In this document: piece after piece, positions 16,537 to 24,774 of the stretch
Layout of the letters: every line of letters begins with the position of its first letter
Numbering within the stretch: the first letter of the stretch is position 1
NCBI GenBank assembly: GCA_036732025.1
Contig: DAINDE010000001.1
Location: forward strand, 124,001-188,000
Length of the DNA: 64,000 nt
Origin: SSSZ01 sp036732025
Lineage (GTDB): Bacteria; Pseudomonadota; Gammaproteobacteria; Burkholderiales; Rhodocyclaceae
Reading direction: 5' to 3'
Made by a program: the position numbers and the translations under genes
The notes under the pieces: generated by a model
What the model saw: the letters and a program-made list of their open reading frames with translations, nothing else
Database searches by the model: none
Told to the model about the DNA's origin: nothing

Positions 16537-17112
16537 TCAGCCACCGAGCAGCGCCTTTTTCAAGCCGGCGTCCACCGGGTGCTCCCCCAGCCAGACCTTC
16601 AGCAGCGCCCGGGCGAAGCCGCCGCCGGCAACGGTGCCGCGGGCCTCGCCATTGAAGGCCACGGCGACCGTATCGCCGGAAAAATCGATGGCGATGGTGT
16701 CGCCGGCCTTGGGGTCCCCGCCCTTCTTCATGATCGCCGCAAACTGGTCGATCTGGGGCTTCATGGCGGCCAGTTCGGCCTCGCCGTGGTTACCCTTCAA
16801 GCCTTCGTGGAGCGCCCCGTACAGCGTATCCGCATCGACATCCCGCAGCAAGCGCAATGTCATGCGCCGGGGCGCCGTGGCGTCGATGAAGGCTGCCGGG
16901 GCACTGGCCTTCTGGGGCGCGTAAAGGGCGCCCACATAGACCTTGATGAAGAGCTTGCTGCGCAGGCCGGCGCCGTTGAGAACCAGCTCGTTGCCGCCGA
17001 CGGTGATGCGGTCGTCGACGCGGACGCCGGCCACTTCGGCGGCCTGCGCCCCGGTCGTGGCGAAAAGCGCGGTGGCCAGGACGGCGGCGCGCAGGGAATG
17101 GGAAAGGCTCAT
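16537..17112 (-). CDS. Chalcone isomerase-like periplasmic protein
   Basis: 191 residues with a signal peptide (MSLSHSLRAAVLATALFATTGAQAAE). The body, with LNGAGLRSKLFIKVYVGALYAPQ, the LRLLRDVDADTLYGALHEGL segment and IAIDFSGDTVAVAFNGEARG, is the bacterial chalcone-isomerase-like family (Chalcone_3). The fold is shared with fatty-acid-binding proteins, and catalytic flavonoid residues are not expected. Start at 17112 overlaps the stop of the DUF4442 gene by 4 bases (ATGA), which shows tight coupling. Binding of fatty acids or lipids is plausible from the fold and the fad operon context but is inferred. Confidence 0.78.
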   Translation of the reverse strand: MSLSHSLRAAVLATALFATTGAQAAEVAGVRVDDRITVGGNELVLNGAGLRSKLFIKVYVGALYAPQKASAPAAFIDATAPRRMTLRLLRDVDADTLYGALHEGLKGNHGEAELAAMKPQIDQFAAIMKKGGDPKAGDTIAIDFSGDTVAVAFNGEARGTVAGGGFARALLKVWLGEHPVDAGLKKALLGG

Positions 17113-17621
17113 TTTTCTCCTCCGGTAATTTTTTGCCGGTAGTAATTTTTGTCGGCGATGTAGATCACGCGCTCCACCACGGAATGCACGATGCCGTCGC
17201 CATCCTTCAGTTCGATCTGGTAACTGCGGTCCAGTTCGGGGGTTTCCCGCAGGGCGGCGCGGATGGCGGCCACCTCCCCGGCATCCAGCCGGAAATCGGC
17301 ATAGAGCGTGGAAAACCCCGGCTTGCGGTAGCGGATGCTGGCTGCCTTGTCCCACACCACCACGCCGTCCCCCAGGGCTGCCATGAGCATCATGGGATGG
17401 ACGCCGTCGGTCACGGCGAAGAGGGAACCGCCGTAGATGGACCCCACCACGTTGCGGGTCCGCCAGCTCAGCGGCAGGCGGATGCGGATGTGGGAGAGAT
17501 CCGCCGCCACGTGCTCGACGCGGCCGCCGGTGCCGCGGAAGGCGGGATGGAGGTTGAACCCCATCCGCACCATCCGCGCCCGCCATGAGGGCGGCACCTT
17601 GGCGAGCCAGGCCGGCCGCAT
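17109..17621 (-). CDS. DUF4442 hotdog-fold protein (putative acyl-CoA thioesterase)
   Basis: 170 residues matching the DUF4442 pattern: N-terminal WRARMVRMGFNLHPAFRGTGGRV, then IRIRLPLSWRTRNVVGSIYGGSLFAVTDGVHPMMLMAALGDGVVVWDKAASIRYRKPG. This is the hotdog fold with the position usually occupied by the catalytic Asn/Asp ahead of the long helix. Relatives are PaaI-type or YiiD-like thioesterases. It begins 3 bp after the thiolase stop, inside the fatty-acid degradation operon, where an acyl-CoA thioesterase would fit; no activity can be proven from sequence. Confidence 0.72.
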   Translation of the reverse strand: MRPAWLAKVPPSWRARMVRMGFNLHPAFRGTGGRVEHVAADLSHIRIRLPLSWRTRNVVGSIYGGSLFAVTDGVHPMMLMAALGDGVVVWDKAASIRYRKPGFSTLYADFRLDAGEVAAIRAALRETPELDRSYQIELKDGDGIVHSVVERVIYIADKNYYRQKITGGEK

Positions 17622-17624
17622 CGC

Positions 17625-18824
17625 TTACATCCGCTCGAAGATGCCGGCGGCGCCCATGCCGGTGCCGATGCACATGGTCACCATGCCGAAGCGGCCGCCG
17701 GTACGCCGCAGCCCGTGCACCACCGTGGCGGTACGGATGGCGCCGGTGGCCCCGAGGGGGTGGCCGAGGGCGATGGCGCCGCCCAGGGGATTGACCTTGG
17801 CCGGGTCCAGCCCCAGTTCGTTGATGACGGCGAGGGACTGGGCGGCGAATGCTTCATTGAGCTCGATCCAGTCCAGGTCGCCCTGGCCGATGCCCACCTG
17901 GGCCAGCACCTTGGGAATGGCGGCGACGGGGCCGATGCCCATGATCTCCGGCGCCACGCCGCCGACGGCGTAGCCGGCGAAACGGGCCAGCGGGGTCAGG
18001 TTGTGCTCCTTGAGCACCTTCTCCGACACCAGCATGACGGCCGCCGCGCCGTCTGACATCTGCGACGAATTGCCGGCGGTGACCGAGCCCCGGGCGTGGA
18101 ACACCGGCTTCAGCCGGGCCAGGGCCTCCAGGGAGGAGTCAGGGCGGGGGCCTTCGTCGGTGTCAGCGGTACGGCTCTTCACCTTCACTTCGCCGGTGGA
18201 GAGGTCCGGCTGGTGGGTGGTGACGGTATAAGGGCTGATCTCGGCCTTGAAATGGCCGGCAGCGATGGCTGCCGTGGCGCGGCGATGGGATTCCACGGCG
18301 AAGGCGTCCTGTGCCTCCCGGCCGATCTTCCACTGCGCCGCAACCTTTTCGGCGGTGAGGCCCATGCCGTAGGCGATGGCGAGGTTTTCCTCCTTCTCGA
18401 AGATGGCCGGGTTCATGGCCGTCTTGTTGCCCATCATCTGGGGCATGACGCTCATGGATTCGGTGCCGGCGGCGATCATCACGTCGGCCAGGCCGAGGCG
18501 GATCTGGGCGGCGGCATCGGCCACCGCCTGGACGCCGGAGGAGCAGAAACGGTTGATGGTGATGCCCGGCACGGTGTTGGGCAGCCCGGCCAGCAGAAGG
18601 CCGATGCGGGCGACGTTCATGCCCTGCTCCGCTTCCGGCATGGCGCAGCCGACGATGACGTCGCCGATGCGGGCCGGGTCGATGCCCGGCGCCTGGGCGA
18701 CAACGGAGCGGATGGCATGGGCCAGCATGTCGTCGGGCCGCACGGTGCGGAACATGCCGTTCTTTTTGCCCACCGGCAGGCGGGTGGCGGCGACGATGTA
18801 GGCGTCTTGGATTTGCTTGGTCAT
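17625..18824 (-). CDS. fadA: Acetyl-CoA acyltransferase (3-ketoacyl-CoA thiolase)
   Basis: 399 residues, typical thiolase. The nucleophilic Cys94 lies in INRFCSSGVQAVADA, the conserved His in GGAIALGHPLGATGA, and the second catalytic Cys in MVTMCIGTGMGAAGIFE. It splits 3-ketoacyl-CoA into acetyl-CoA and a shortened acyl-CoA, the last step of beta-oxidation. It lies 22 bp downstream of the dehydrogenase/hydratase fusion gene (18847-21243), so the two form a fadB-fadA pair. A second thiolase is encoded at 24775-26067. Confidence 0.9.
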   Translation of the reverse strand: MTKQIQDAYIVAATRLPVGKKNGMFRTVRPDDMLAHAIRSVVAQAPGIDPARIGDVIVGCAMPEAEQGMNVARIGLLLAGLPNTVPGITINRFCSSGVQAVADAAAQIRLGLADVMIAAGTESMSVMPQMMGNKTAMNPAIFEKEENLAIAYGMGLTAEKVAAQWKIGREAQDAFAVESHRRATAAIAAGHFKAEISPYTVTTHQPDLSTGEVKVKSRTADTDEGPRPDSSLEALARLKPVFHARGSVTAGNSSQMSDGAAAVMLVSEKVLKEHNLTPLARFAGYAVGGVAPEIMGIGPVAAIPKVLAQVGIGQGDLDWIELNEAFAAQSLAVINELGLDPAKVNPLGGAIALGHPLGATGAIRTATVVHGLRRTGGRFGMVTMCIGTGMGAAGIFERM

Positions 18825-18846
18825 TATCTGGTTCTCCTTGGCCCGA

Positions 18847-21243
18847 TCAATTACGGAGCGGTTTGCCGGTATCGAGCATGTGCTTGATTCGGGCCTGGGT
18901 TTCCGGGGTCTTCAGGAGTTCGACGAAGAGGCGGCGCTCGGTGGTGATGAGCCATTCCTCGTCCACCAGGCTGCCGGCGTCCACCTCGCCGCCGCAGAGG
19001 GCGATGGCGGCAGCCTTGGCCACCCGGTAGTCGTGGGCGGAGATCATGCCGCCCTCCTTCATGTTCACCAGCATCATCTCGCAGGTGGCGATGCCTGTGC
19101 GGCCGGCCACCGGCACGGCGCGGGCCGGCAGGGGCGGGACGTAGCCGGCGTCGGCCAGGGCGCGGGCTTCCTTGAGAGCCACGGAGAGCAGTTCCTGGGC
19201 GTTGAAGAGAATGGTGTCGGTCTCCCGGGCGAAGCCGTACTCCACCGCTTCCTGGGCGCTGCCCGCCACTTTGGCCATGGCGATGGTGGTGAAGACGTTC
19301 TGCAGGAAGGGGAATATCTCGCCCGGGGTCGCCGTGCGCTTGGCCAGTTCGGTGGCGCGGATGGCAAATTCCTTGCAGCCGCCCCCCGCCGGAATCAGGC
19401 CGACGCCCGCTTCCACCAGCCCGATGTAGCTTTCCAGGGCCATGACCCGCTTGGTAGCGTGCATGACGAACTCGCAACCGCCGCCCAGGGCCATGCCCTG
19501 CACCGCGGCCACCACCGGCACCTGGGCATACTTGAGGGTCTGTGAAGCGCGCTGGAACTTCTCCACCGTCGCTTCCAGCAGGTCGAAACGACCGGCAACG
19601 CAAGCCTCCGTCACCTGGGCCAGATTGGCGCCCACGGCGAAGGGCGGCTCGTGCCAGATCACCACGCCGTCCAGTTGCCCCTCGGCCTGGCGTACGGCGG
19701 CGATGACGCCATCCAGCACCTCGTCGCCGATGGTGTGCATCTTGGATTTGAAGGAGATGATGCCGACACCGGCATCCACCGCCGGCAGGCGCCACAGGCG
19801 CACACCGTCGTTCTCGTAGAGGGTTTCGCCGGACTTTTCCGGCGTCGCGGCACCCTCGCCCAACACCCGCTCGGGGAACAATTGCCGGCGATAGACGGCC
19901 AGTTCGGAACGGGGCACATCGGCACCCTTCTTCGCGGACCAGGAACCGGCGGGGGAATGGACACCGCTGCGGCCGTCAATCACCCACGCCGGCAGCGGCA
20001 CGTCGCTCATGGCCTTGCCGGCGGCGATGTCGGCGGCGATGGCCTGGGCGATGTCGGCCCAGCCGGCGGCCTGCCAGGTCTCGAAGGGCCCCTGGGCCCA
20101 GCCGAAGCCCCAGCGGATGGCGAGGTCGAGGTCACGGGCATTGTCGGCGACGTTTTCCAATTGCACCGCGCAGTAGTGGAAGACATCGCGGAAGATGGCC
20201 CACAGGAACCGGGCCTGCGGGTGCTGGCTCTGGCGCAGCAGGGCGAATTTCTCGCCGGGGTGCTTGACCTTGAGGATGGCCGCCACTTCCTCGGCGATCT
20301 CGCCGCCGGAAGGCCGGTAGTCCTGGGCGGCGAGGTCGAGCACCTGGATTTCCTTGCCCGCTTTGCGGAAGATGCCGCCCTTGGTCTTCTGCCCCAGAGC
20401 GCCCTTGCCGATCAGCGCCGCCAGCCAGCCCGGCACTTGGAAATGGCCGTGCCAGGGGTCGTCCGGCAGGGTGTCCTGCATGGTCTTGACCACATGGGCC
20501 AGGGTATCCAGGCCCACCACGTCGGCGGTCCGGTAGGTGGCGCTCTTGGGGCGGCCGATCCTGGGGCCGGTGAGGGCATCCACCTCGTCGAAGCCGAGAC
20601 CGAAGGCGGCCGTGTGGTGCATCACCGCCAGGATGGAGAAAACGCCGATGCGGTTGGCGACGAAATTGGGGGTGTCGAGGGCCCGGATGACGCCCTTGCC
20701 CAGCCGCGAGGTGAGCCAGGTTTCCAGGGCGTCCAGGGTGCCGCCGTCAGTGCTGCGGGTGGCGATGATCTCCACCAGATTCATGTAGCGCGGAGGGTTG
20801 AAGAAGTGGATGCCGCAGAAGCGGGGCCGCACGCTCTCCGGCAGGCCCTGGGCCAGGGCGTCGATGGACAGGCCCGAGGTATTGGAGGCGACGATGGCGT
20901 TCGGCGCCAGATGGGGCGCGATCCTGGCGTAGAGGTCGTTTTTCCAGTCCATGCGCTCGGCGATGGCCTCGATGACCAGATCGCACCCGGCGAGCAGGGG
21001 AAGATGCTCGTCGTAGTTGGCGGCGTCGATGGTCTTGAGCTTTTCCTTGCTGGCGAGCGGCGCGGGCTGCAGCTTCTTGAGGCCGTCCAGGGCCTTCTTG
21101 ACGATGCCGTTCTTGTCGCCTTCTTTGGCGGGGAGGTCAAAGAGCACGACCGGCACATTGGCGTTGGCCAGATGGGCGGCGATCTGCGCCCCCATCACGC
21201 CGGCGCCGAGTACCGCGGCCTTTCTTACAGTGAACTTGTTCAA
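18847..21243 (-). CDS. 3-hydroxyacyl-CoA dehydrogenase / enoyl-CoA hydratase fusion (FadN-type order)
   Basis: 798 residues with the dehydrogenase first. NAD-binding motif AAVLGAGVMGAQIAAHLANANVPVVLFDL lies at 9-37, and the dehydrogenase signature IHFFNPPRYMNLVEII near 140. A second dehydrogenase C-domain follows, then a crotonase domain from about 480 (VQGMALGGGCEFVMHATKRVMA and IGLVEAGVGLIPAGGG). This order (dehydrogenase then hydratase) is that of FadN/AcdH-type proteins, opposite to E. coli FadB. It carries out the two middle steps of beta-oxidation. First gene of the operon running to 11954; a PsrA-like palindrome lies 50 bp upstream. Confidence 0.88.
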   Translation of the reverse strand: MNKFTVRKAAVLGAGVMGAQIAAHLANANVPVVLFDLPAKEGDKNGIVKKALDGLKKLQPAPLASKEKLKTIDAANYDEHLPLLAGCDLVIEAIAERMDWKNDLYARIAPHLAPNAIVASNTSGLSIDALAQGLPESVRPRFCGIHFFNPPRYMNLVEIIATRSTDGGTLDALETWLTSRLGKGVIRALDTPNFVANRIGVFSILAVMHHTAAFGLGFDEVDALTGPRIGRPKSATYRTADVVGLDTLAHVVKTMQDTLPDDPWHGHFQVPGWLAALIGKGALGQKTKGGIFRKAGKEIQVLDLAAQDYRPSGGEIAEEVAAILKVKHPGEKFALLRQSQHPQARFLWAIFRDVFHYCAVQLENVADNARDLDLAIRWGFGWAQGPFETWQAAGWADIAQAIAADIAAGKAMSDVPLPAWVIDGRSGVHSPAGSWSAKKGADVPRSELAVYRRQLFPERVLGEGAATPEKSGETLYENDGVRLWRLPAVDAGVGIISFKSKMHTIGDEVLDGVIAAVRQAEGQLDGVVIWHEPPFAVGANLAQVTEACVAGRFDLLEATVEKFQRASQTLKYAQVPVVAAVQGMALGGGCEFVMHATKRVMALESYIGLVEAGVGLIPAGGGCKEFAIRATELAKRTATPGEIFPFLQNVFTTIAMAKVAGSAQEAVEYGFARETDTILFNAQELLSVALKEARALADAGYVPPLPARAVPVAGRTGIATCEMMLVNMKEGGMISAHDYRVAKAAAIALCGGEVDAGSLVDEEWLITTERRLFVELLKTPETQARIKHMLDTGKPLRN

Positions 21244-21288
21244 GCGTCTCTCCTTCTTGGTGTCGGTGGTTCCATCATGGCGCCACCG

Positions 21289-21310
21289 CGTAAAACGAAC
21301 GTTTGAATTA
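21289..21310. promoter_or_regulatory. Palindromic PsrA/FadR-type operator in front of the fadB operon
   Basis: AAACG (21293-21297), AA spacer, CGTTTGAAT (21300-21308). One arm is close to the consensus TTCAAACG/CGTTTGAA, the other is degenerate in its outer bases. The same core is found upstream of fadL and of the TetR gene. It matches the C/GAAAC-N2-4-GTTTG/C pattern known for PsrA-type repressors. About 46 bp upstream of the fadB-type start. Confidence 0.6.
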
Positions 21311-21349
21311 TAGCTTCGATGAACCGGCCGTCAAGGTATTCCCAAGAAA

Positions 21350-21384
21350 AAAACCGAAAAAAAACCCCGGCGGGCCGGGGTTTG
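21350..21384 (-). terminator. Rho-independent terminator of fadL
   Basis: Read on the minus strand, the hairpin with arms AAACCCCGGC and GCCGGGGTTT (21362-21383) is followed by a run of T, a short break and another T run (the A-rich stretch 21350-21364 on the plus strand). It closes fadL transcription before the fadB promoter region. Confidence 0.82.
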
Positions 21385-21404
21385 CGGACATGAGGCAGCG
21401 ACGT

Positions 21405-22706
21405 TCAGAAAGCCACGGAATACTGGGCCCCGAGGAGCCAGACGTCGGAATCGTAGGTTCCCTTCACCCGGCCACGGGCGCTCGTGCTCTGGTTGTTGTC
21501 GATATTCGTGTCGTCCACGAACAGGTAAGCGGCGCCGAGGTCGACCCGGGCTTCCTTGGAGACCTTCCACTGTCCGCCCACTGAAACCCAGAGACGGTCG
21601 CTGTCCGGCAGGGACACCAGCCGTTCGGTGGCCTTCCGGACCGGCGTCTGGTCGTAGGCCACGCCGAACTTCAGGTCCCAGGCGCTGTTCAGGGCATAGG
21701 TGCCGCCCAGCGCGACCCGCCAGGTATCGCGGAATTTCGTCTCCAGGGTCTGGGCGGTGCTTCCCGCCGCCGTCGTCGCCGTGCCGCCGGAGGTCGTGCG
21801 GATGATGTCCACCTTCTGGATATCGCTCCAGCCCGTCCAGGAAACGTCGCCCAGCAGCGTCCAGCGATCGTTGAGCTTATGGGTGCCGCTTAGTATGACG
21901 GTATCCGGCAATTCGATCGACGCCTTGGCCTTGACGTCGGCGACCAGGGTATTGGGGTCGAAGGAAAGGGACCCCTTCAGGTCATGCTTGATCGAAGAGC
22001 GGTAGGACAAGCCGACGCGGGTCGCCGGCGACAGGTCGAACAGCACCCCGGCATTCCAACCCCAGCTGTCGTCATCGAGTTCGAGGGTAACGCGGGTGTT
22101 CTGGGCAATGGTATTGATGGCCGGGACGACACTGACCGCCGTCGCCAGGCGACGCACATACTCGGCTTCGATGCGCTGCCAGTTGAGGCCGGCGCCAACG
22201 GAGACCATGTCGTTGACCCGGTAGGCGATGGAGGGGTTGATGTTGATCGTCTTGATGTCGAACTTGATGGCCTGGAAGCGGCCCACCCAGTCGTTCTCGT
22301 AATTCGTCTGCAATCCGAACGGGGAACTGATGCCCAATCCGACATAGAGATCCTTGGCCACCGCCCAGGACACGTAACCGTTGGGAACCGCCGCCCAGTC
22401 GCCGGCATCGCCGCCATCGCCACCCCCGGTCGCCGGGGCGATGGTGGAACCCTTGTCGGTAAACTTGAAGCTGGGGCGCACCAGCGACAGGCCTGCGGAA
22501 GCCTCCCGGTTCTGCAGCTTGGTCATCCCGGCCGGGTTGAAGAAGATGGTGCTGGCATTGTCGGCAATGGCCGCCGAACCGGCATAGGCGTTGCCGATGC
22601 CACTGGCGTTCTGCTCCAGCAACTGGAAGCCAGCCGCCATCGCGCTCCCGCTGAACGCCACCGCCAGCAGGGCCGGAATGAGGCGCAAAGTATTCCCATT
22701 GGTCAT
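21405..22706 (-). CDS. fadL: FadL-family outer membrane fatty acid transporter
   Basis: 433 residues from the ATG at 22706, preceded by CAGGAGA. Signal peptide (LRLIPALLAVAFSGSAMA) then AGFQLLEQNASGIGNAYAGSAA, which is the N-terminal hatch of the FadL/TodX family, with ASTIFFNPAGMTKL. The rest is an alternating-strand beta-barrel ending in the terminal-Phe strand WLLGAQYSVAF, as needed for Bam insertion. Takes long-chain fatty acids (or other hydrophobic compounds) through the outer membrane. It is encoded between two beta-oxidation gene sets, with its own palindromic operator upstream and a strong terminator downstream. An open frame extends further upstream on the minus strand but is a shadow of the next gene. 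Confidence 0.9.
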   Translation of the reverse strand: MTNGNTLRLIPALLAVAFSGSAMAAGFQLLEQNASGIGNAYAGSAAIADNASTIFFNPAGMTKLQNREASAGLSLVRPSFKFTDKGSTIAPATGGGDGGDAGDWAAVPNGYVSWAVAKDLYVGLGISSPFGLQTNYENDWVGRFQAIKFDIKTININPSIAYRVNDMVSVGAGLNWQRIEAEYVRRLATAVSVVPAINTIAQNTRVTLELDDDSWGWNAGVLFDLSPATRVGLSYRSSIKHDLKGSLSFDPNTLVADVKAKASIELPDTVILSGTHKLNDRWTLLGDVSWTGWSDIQKVDIIRTTSGGTATTAAGSTAQTLETKFRDTWRVALGGTYALNSAWDLKFGVAYDQTPVRKATERLVSLPDSDRLWVSVGGQWKVSKEARVDLGAAYLFVDDTNIDNNQSTSARGRVKGTYDSDVWLLGAQYSVAF

Positions 22707-22772
22707 TGAATGTCTCCTGTGTTGTGATTGTGTGGAAGGTTTCCCTCCCCCCAAGGTGCTACGCTGATTAAA

Positions 22773-22793
22773 TATCAAACAAGCGTTTGAAAT
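22773..22793. promoter_or_regulatory. Palindromic PsrA-type operator upstream of fadL
   Basis: TCAAACA (22775-22781), AG spacer, CGTTTGA (22784-22790): 7-bp arms with one mismatch and a 2-bp spacer. Fits CAAAC-N4-GTTTG exactly. It lies about 70 bp upstream of the fadL start, in the gap after the fadJ-type gene. Confidence 0.68.
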
Positions 22794-22842
22794 CCAGAAA
22801 AAAACCCACCTCCCCCACCCCCTTGTTGGCTGCGCGCAACAC

Positions 22843-24759
22843 TCAACCCGCCACAGCGCGGCGGTGGTTGATCGGCCCGCCGGTATAGGGGGCGAAGCCG
22901 GTGCCGAAGATGACTCCGGCATCGGCAAGATCGGCATCGGCGACGATGCCGTCGGCCACCAGGCGGGCCGTCCGCTCCTCCAGGGGCTGCAGCAGACGGC
23001 CGGCGAGGCCGGCGGGAACGCTGCCGCCGGCCCCCTTGGCCGGCTTGTCCGCCGCCCAGCGGTAGAACCCCTGGCCGGACTTGCGCCCCAGGTCGCCGCG
23101 GGCGACCCGTTCGGCCAGGCAGCGCGGCGGCTGCGCCCCGCCGGCCAGTTGCTTGCCGGCGGCCAGGGCAATGTCGAGGCCGACCGTGTCGGCCAGCTCG
23201 ATGGGCCCCATGGGCATGCCAAAGGCCGTCATGGCGGCATCCACGGTTTCCGGGGCCAGCCCCTCGTCCACGCAACGCATGGCCTCGAGCATGTAGGGAG
23301 CGAGCACGGCATTGACGAGGAACCCGGGGGCGCTTTTCACTGGCAGCGGCAGCTTGTCGATCTGGCGGACGAAGGCGCAGGCGGCCTGCACCATGGCCGG
23401 GTCTGCGCCTTCCGCCTGCACCACTTCCACCAGGGGCATCATCGCCACCGGGTTGAAGAAATGGATGCCCACCAGCCGCTCGGGCCGGGCGAGGACGGTA
23501 CGCAGATCCTCAAGGCGCAGGCTGGAGGTGTTCGTGGCGAGCACGGCATCCGGCTTGAGGCGGGGTTCCAGGGTGCGGAACAGTGCGTGCTTGGCTGCGA
23601 CGTCCTCGAAGATGGCCTCGATGACCACGTCGGCCTGGGCAACGCCGGCCCCTTCCGGATCGGGGATGAGGCGGTCCCAGGCTGCCCGCACCAGGAGCGG
23701 GTCGCGTAGGCGCCGCTCGAACAGGGTGCGGGCCCGCTTGAGGGCCGGGGCGATGCGCTCCAGGCCCTGATCCTGCAGGCTCACCGTGAGGCCGCGCAGG
23801 GCGCACCAGGCGGCGATGTCGCCGCCCATGCTGCCGGCGCCGATCACGTGCACCCGCCGGACCTGCCGCTCCGACTCCTTGCCGAAGCCCTTCAAGCGTT
23901 CCTGCAGAAAAAACACCCGGACGAGGTTGCGGGCCGTGGGCGAGCCGACGATGCGGTCGATCAATTCCGGCGCCGCCAGGGCGTTGCCGTCGTGCTTCGC
24001 CCAGATGTCGATGATGGCGTAGGGGGCCGGGTAGTGTTCGGGCCGGGCCTTTGTGGCCACCTGCTTGCGGGCGCTACCGGCGGCCACGGCCTTGAGAGGG
24101 CCGTTGAGGAGGCGCTGCAGCAGGGGCAACGGCCGGCGGGTCTGGCCGGAAAGCAGCAGTTGCCGCGCCGCCGGCTCCATGACCCGGGGCGGCACGCAGT
24201 CGTCGGCCAGCCCCATCTTCTTCGCCCGCCTGGCGTCGAGGGTCTTGCCGGTGAGCATCAGGTCCAGGGCCGCCGCCGGGCCGATCCGCCGGGGCAGACG
24301 CAGCATGCCCCCCCAGCCGGGGAAGATGCCTAGCATCACTTCCGGCAGGCCCATCTTGGTACCCGGTTCATCCACCGCCAGCAGATAGCGGCAGGCCAGC
24401 GCCAGTTCCAGGCCGCCGCCGAGGCAATGGCCGCGCACCAGGGCCAGGGTCGGATAGCGGACAGCCGCCAGGCGGTTGAAGAGGTTCCAGCCCCGCTCGA
24501 TGAGCACCCTGCCCTTTTCGGCGGAATCGAGTTGGGTGAATTCCTGGATGTCGGCGCCGGCGATGAAGCCGGCCGCCTTGCCGGAGCGGAAGATCAGTCC
24601 CTTGGGCGGCTGCCGGTCGAGGGCATCGAGGATCTGGCCCAGTTCCTCCATCACCTCCCGGGAAAGGGCGTTGGCCGCTTCGCCGGCCCGGTCCAGGGTG
24701 GCGGTGGCGATGCCCGCGTCGTCTACGCTGACGCGCCAGTGTTGCAGATTCAGGTTCAT
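22843..24759 (-). CDS. fadJ: Enoyl-CoA hydratase / 3-hydroxyacyl-CoA dehydrogenase fusion (FadJ/FadB-type order)
   Basis: 638 residues, somewhat shorter than the roughly 715 of E. coli FadB/FadJ. N-terminal crotonase domain: KAAGFIAGADIQEF (about 61-74) and VRGHCLGGGLELALACRYL, then LPEVMLGIFPGWGGMLRLPRRIG with the catalytic Glu. NAD-binding domain from about 303 (VHVIGAGSMGGDIAAWCALRG), dehydrogenase signature IHFFNPVAMMPLVEVV, and a C-terminal dimerisation domain ending GFAPYTGGPI. It does hydration and oxidation steps of beta-oxidation. The gene starts 15 bp downstream of the thiolase, so thiolase-fadJ are coupled, after the acyl-CoA dehydrogenase. Confidence 0.88.
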   Translation of the reverse strand: MNLNLQHWRVSVDDAGIATATLDRAGEAANALSREVMEELGQILDALDRQPPKGLIFRSGKAAGFIAGADIQEFTQLDSAEKGRVLIERGWNLFNRLAAVRYPTLALVRGHCLGGGLELALACRYLLAVDEPGTKMGLPEVMLGIFPGWGGMLRLPRRIGPAAALDLMLTGKTLDARRAKKMGLADDCVPPRVMEPAARQLLLSGQTRRPLPLLQRLLNGPLKAVAAGSARKQVATKARPEHYPAPYAIIDIWAKHDGNALAAPELIDRIVGSPTARNLVRVFFLQERLKGFGKESERQVRRVHVIGAGSMGGDIAAWCALRGLTVSLQDQGLERIAPALKRARTLFERRLRDPLLVRAAWDRLIPDPEGAGVAQADVVIEAIFEDVAAKHALFRTLEPRLKPDAVLATNTSSLRLEDLRTVLARPERLVGIHFFNPVAMMPLVEVVQAEGADPAMVQAACAFVRQIDKLPLPVKSAPGFLVNAVLAPYMLEAMRCVDEGLAPETVDAAMTAFGMPMGPIELADTVGLDIALAAGKQLAGGAQPPRCLAERVARGDLGRKSGQGFYRWAADKPAKGAGGSVPAGLAGRLLQPLEERTARLVADGIVADADLADAGVIFGTGFAPYTGGPINHRRAVAG

Positions 24760-24774
24760 GTTTTTATTCCACCC

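Noticed and set aside
14268..16655. 795-residue plus-strand open frame opposite fadD
   Set aside because: No recognisable motif, and the opposite strand has all AMP-ligase motifs.
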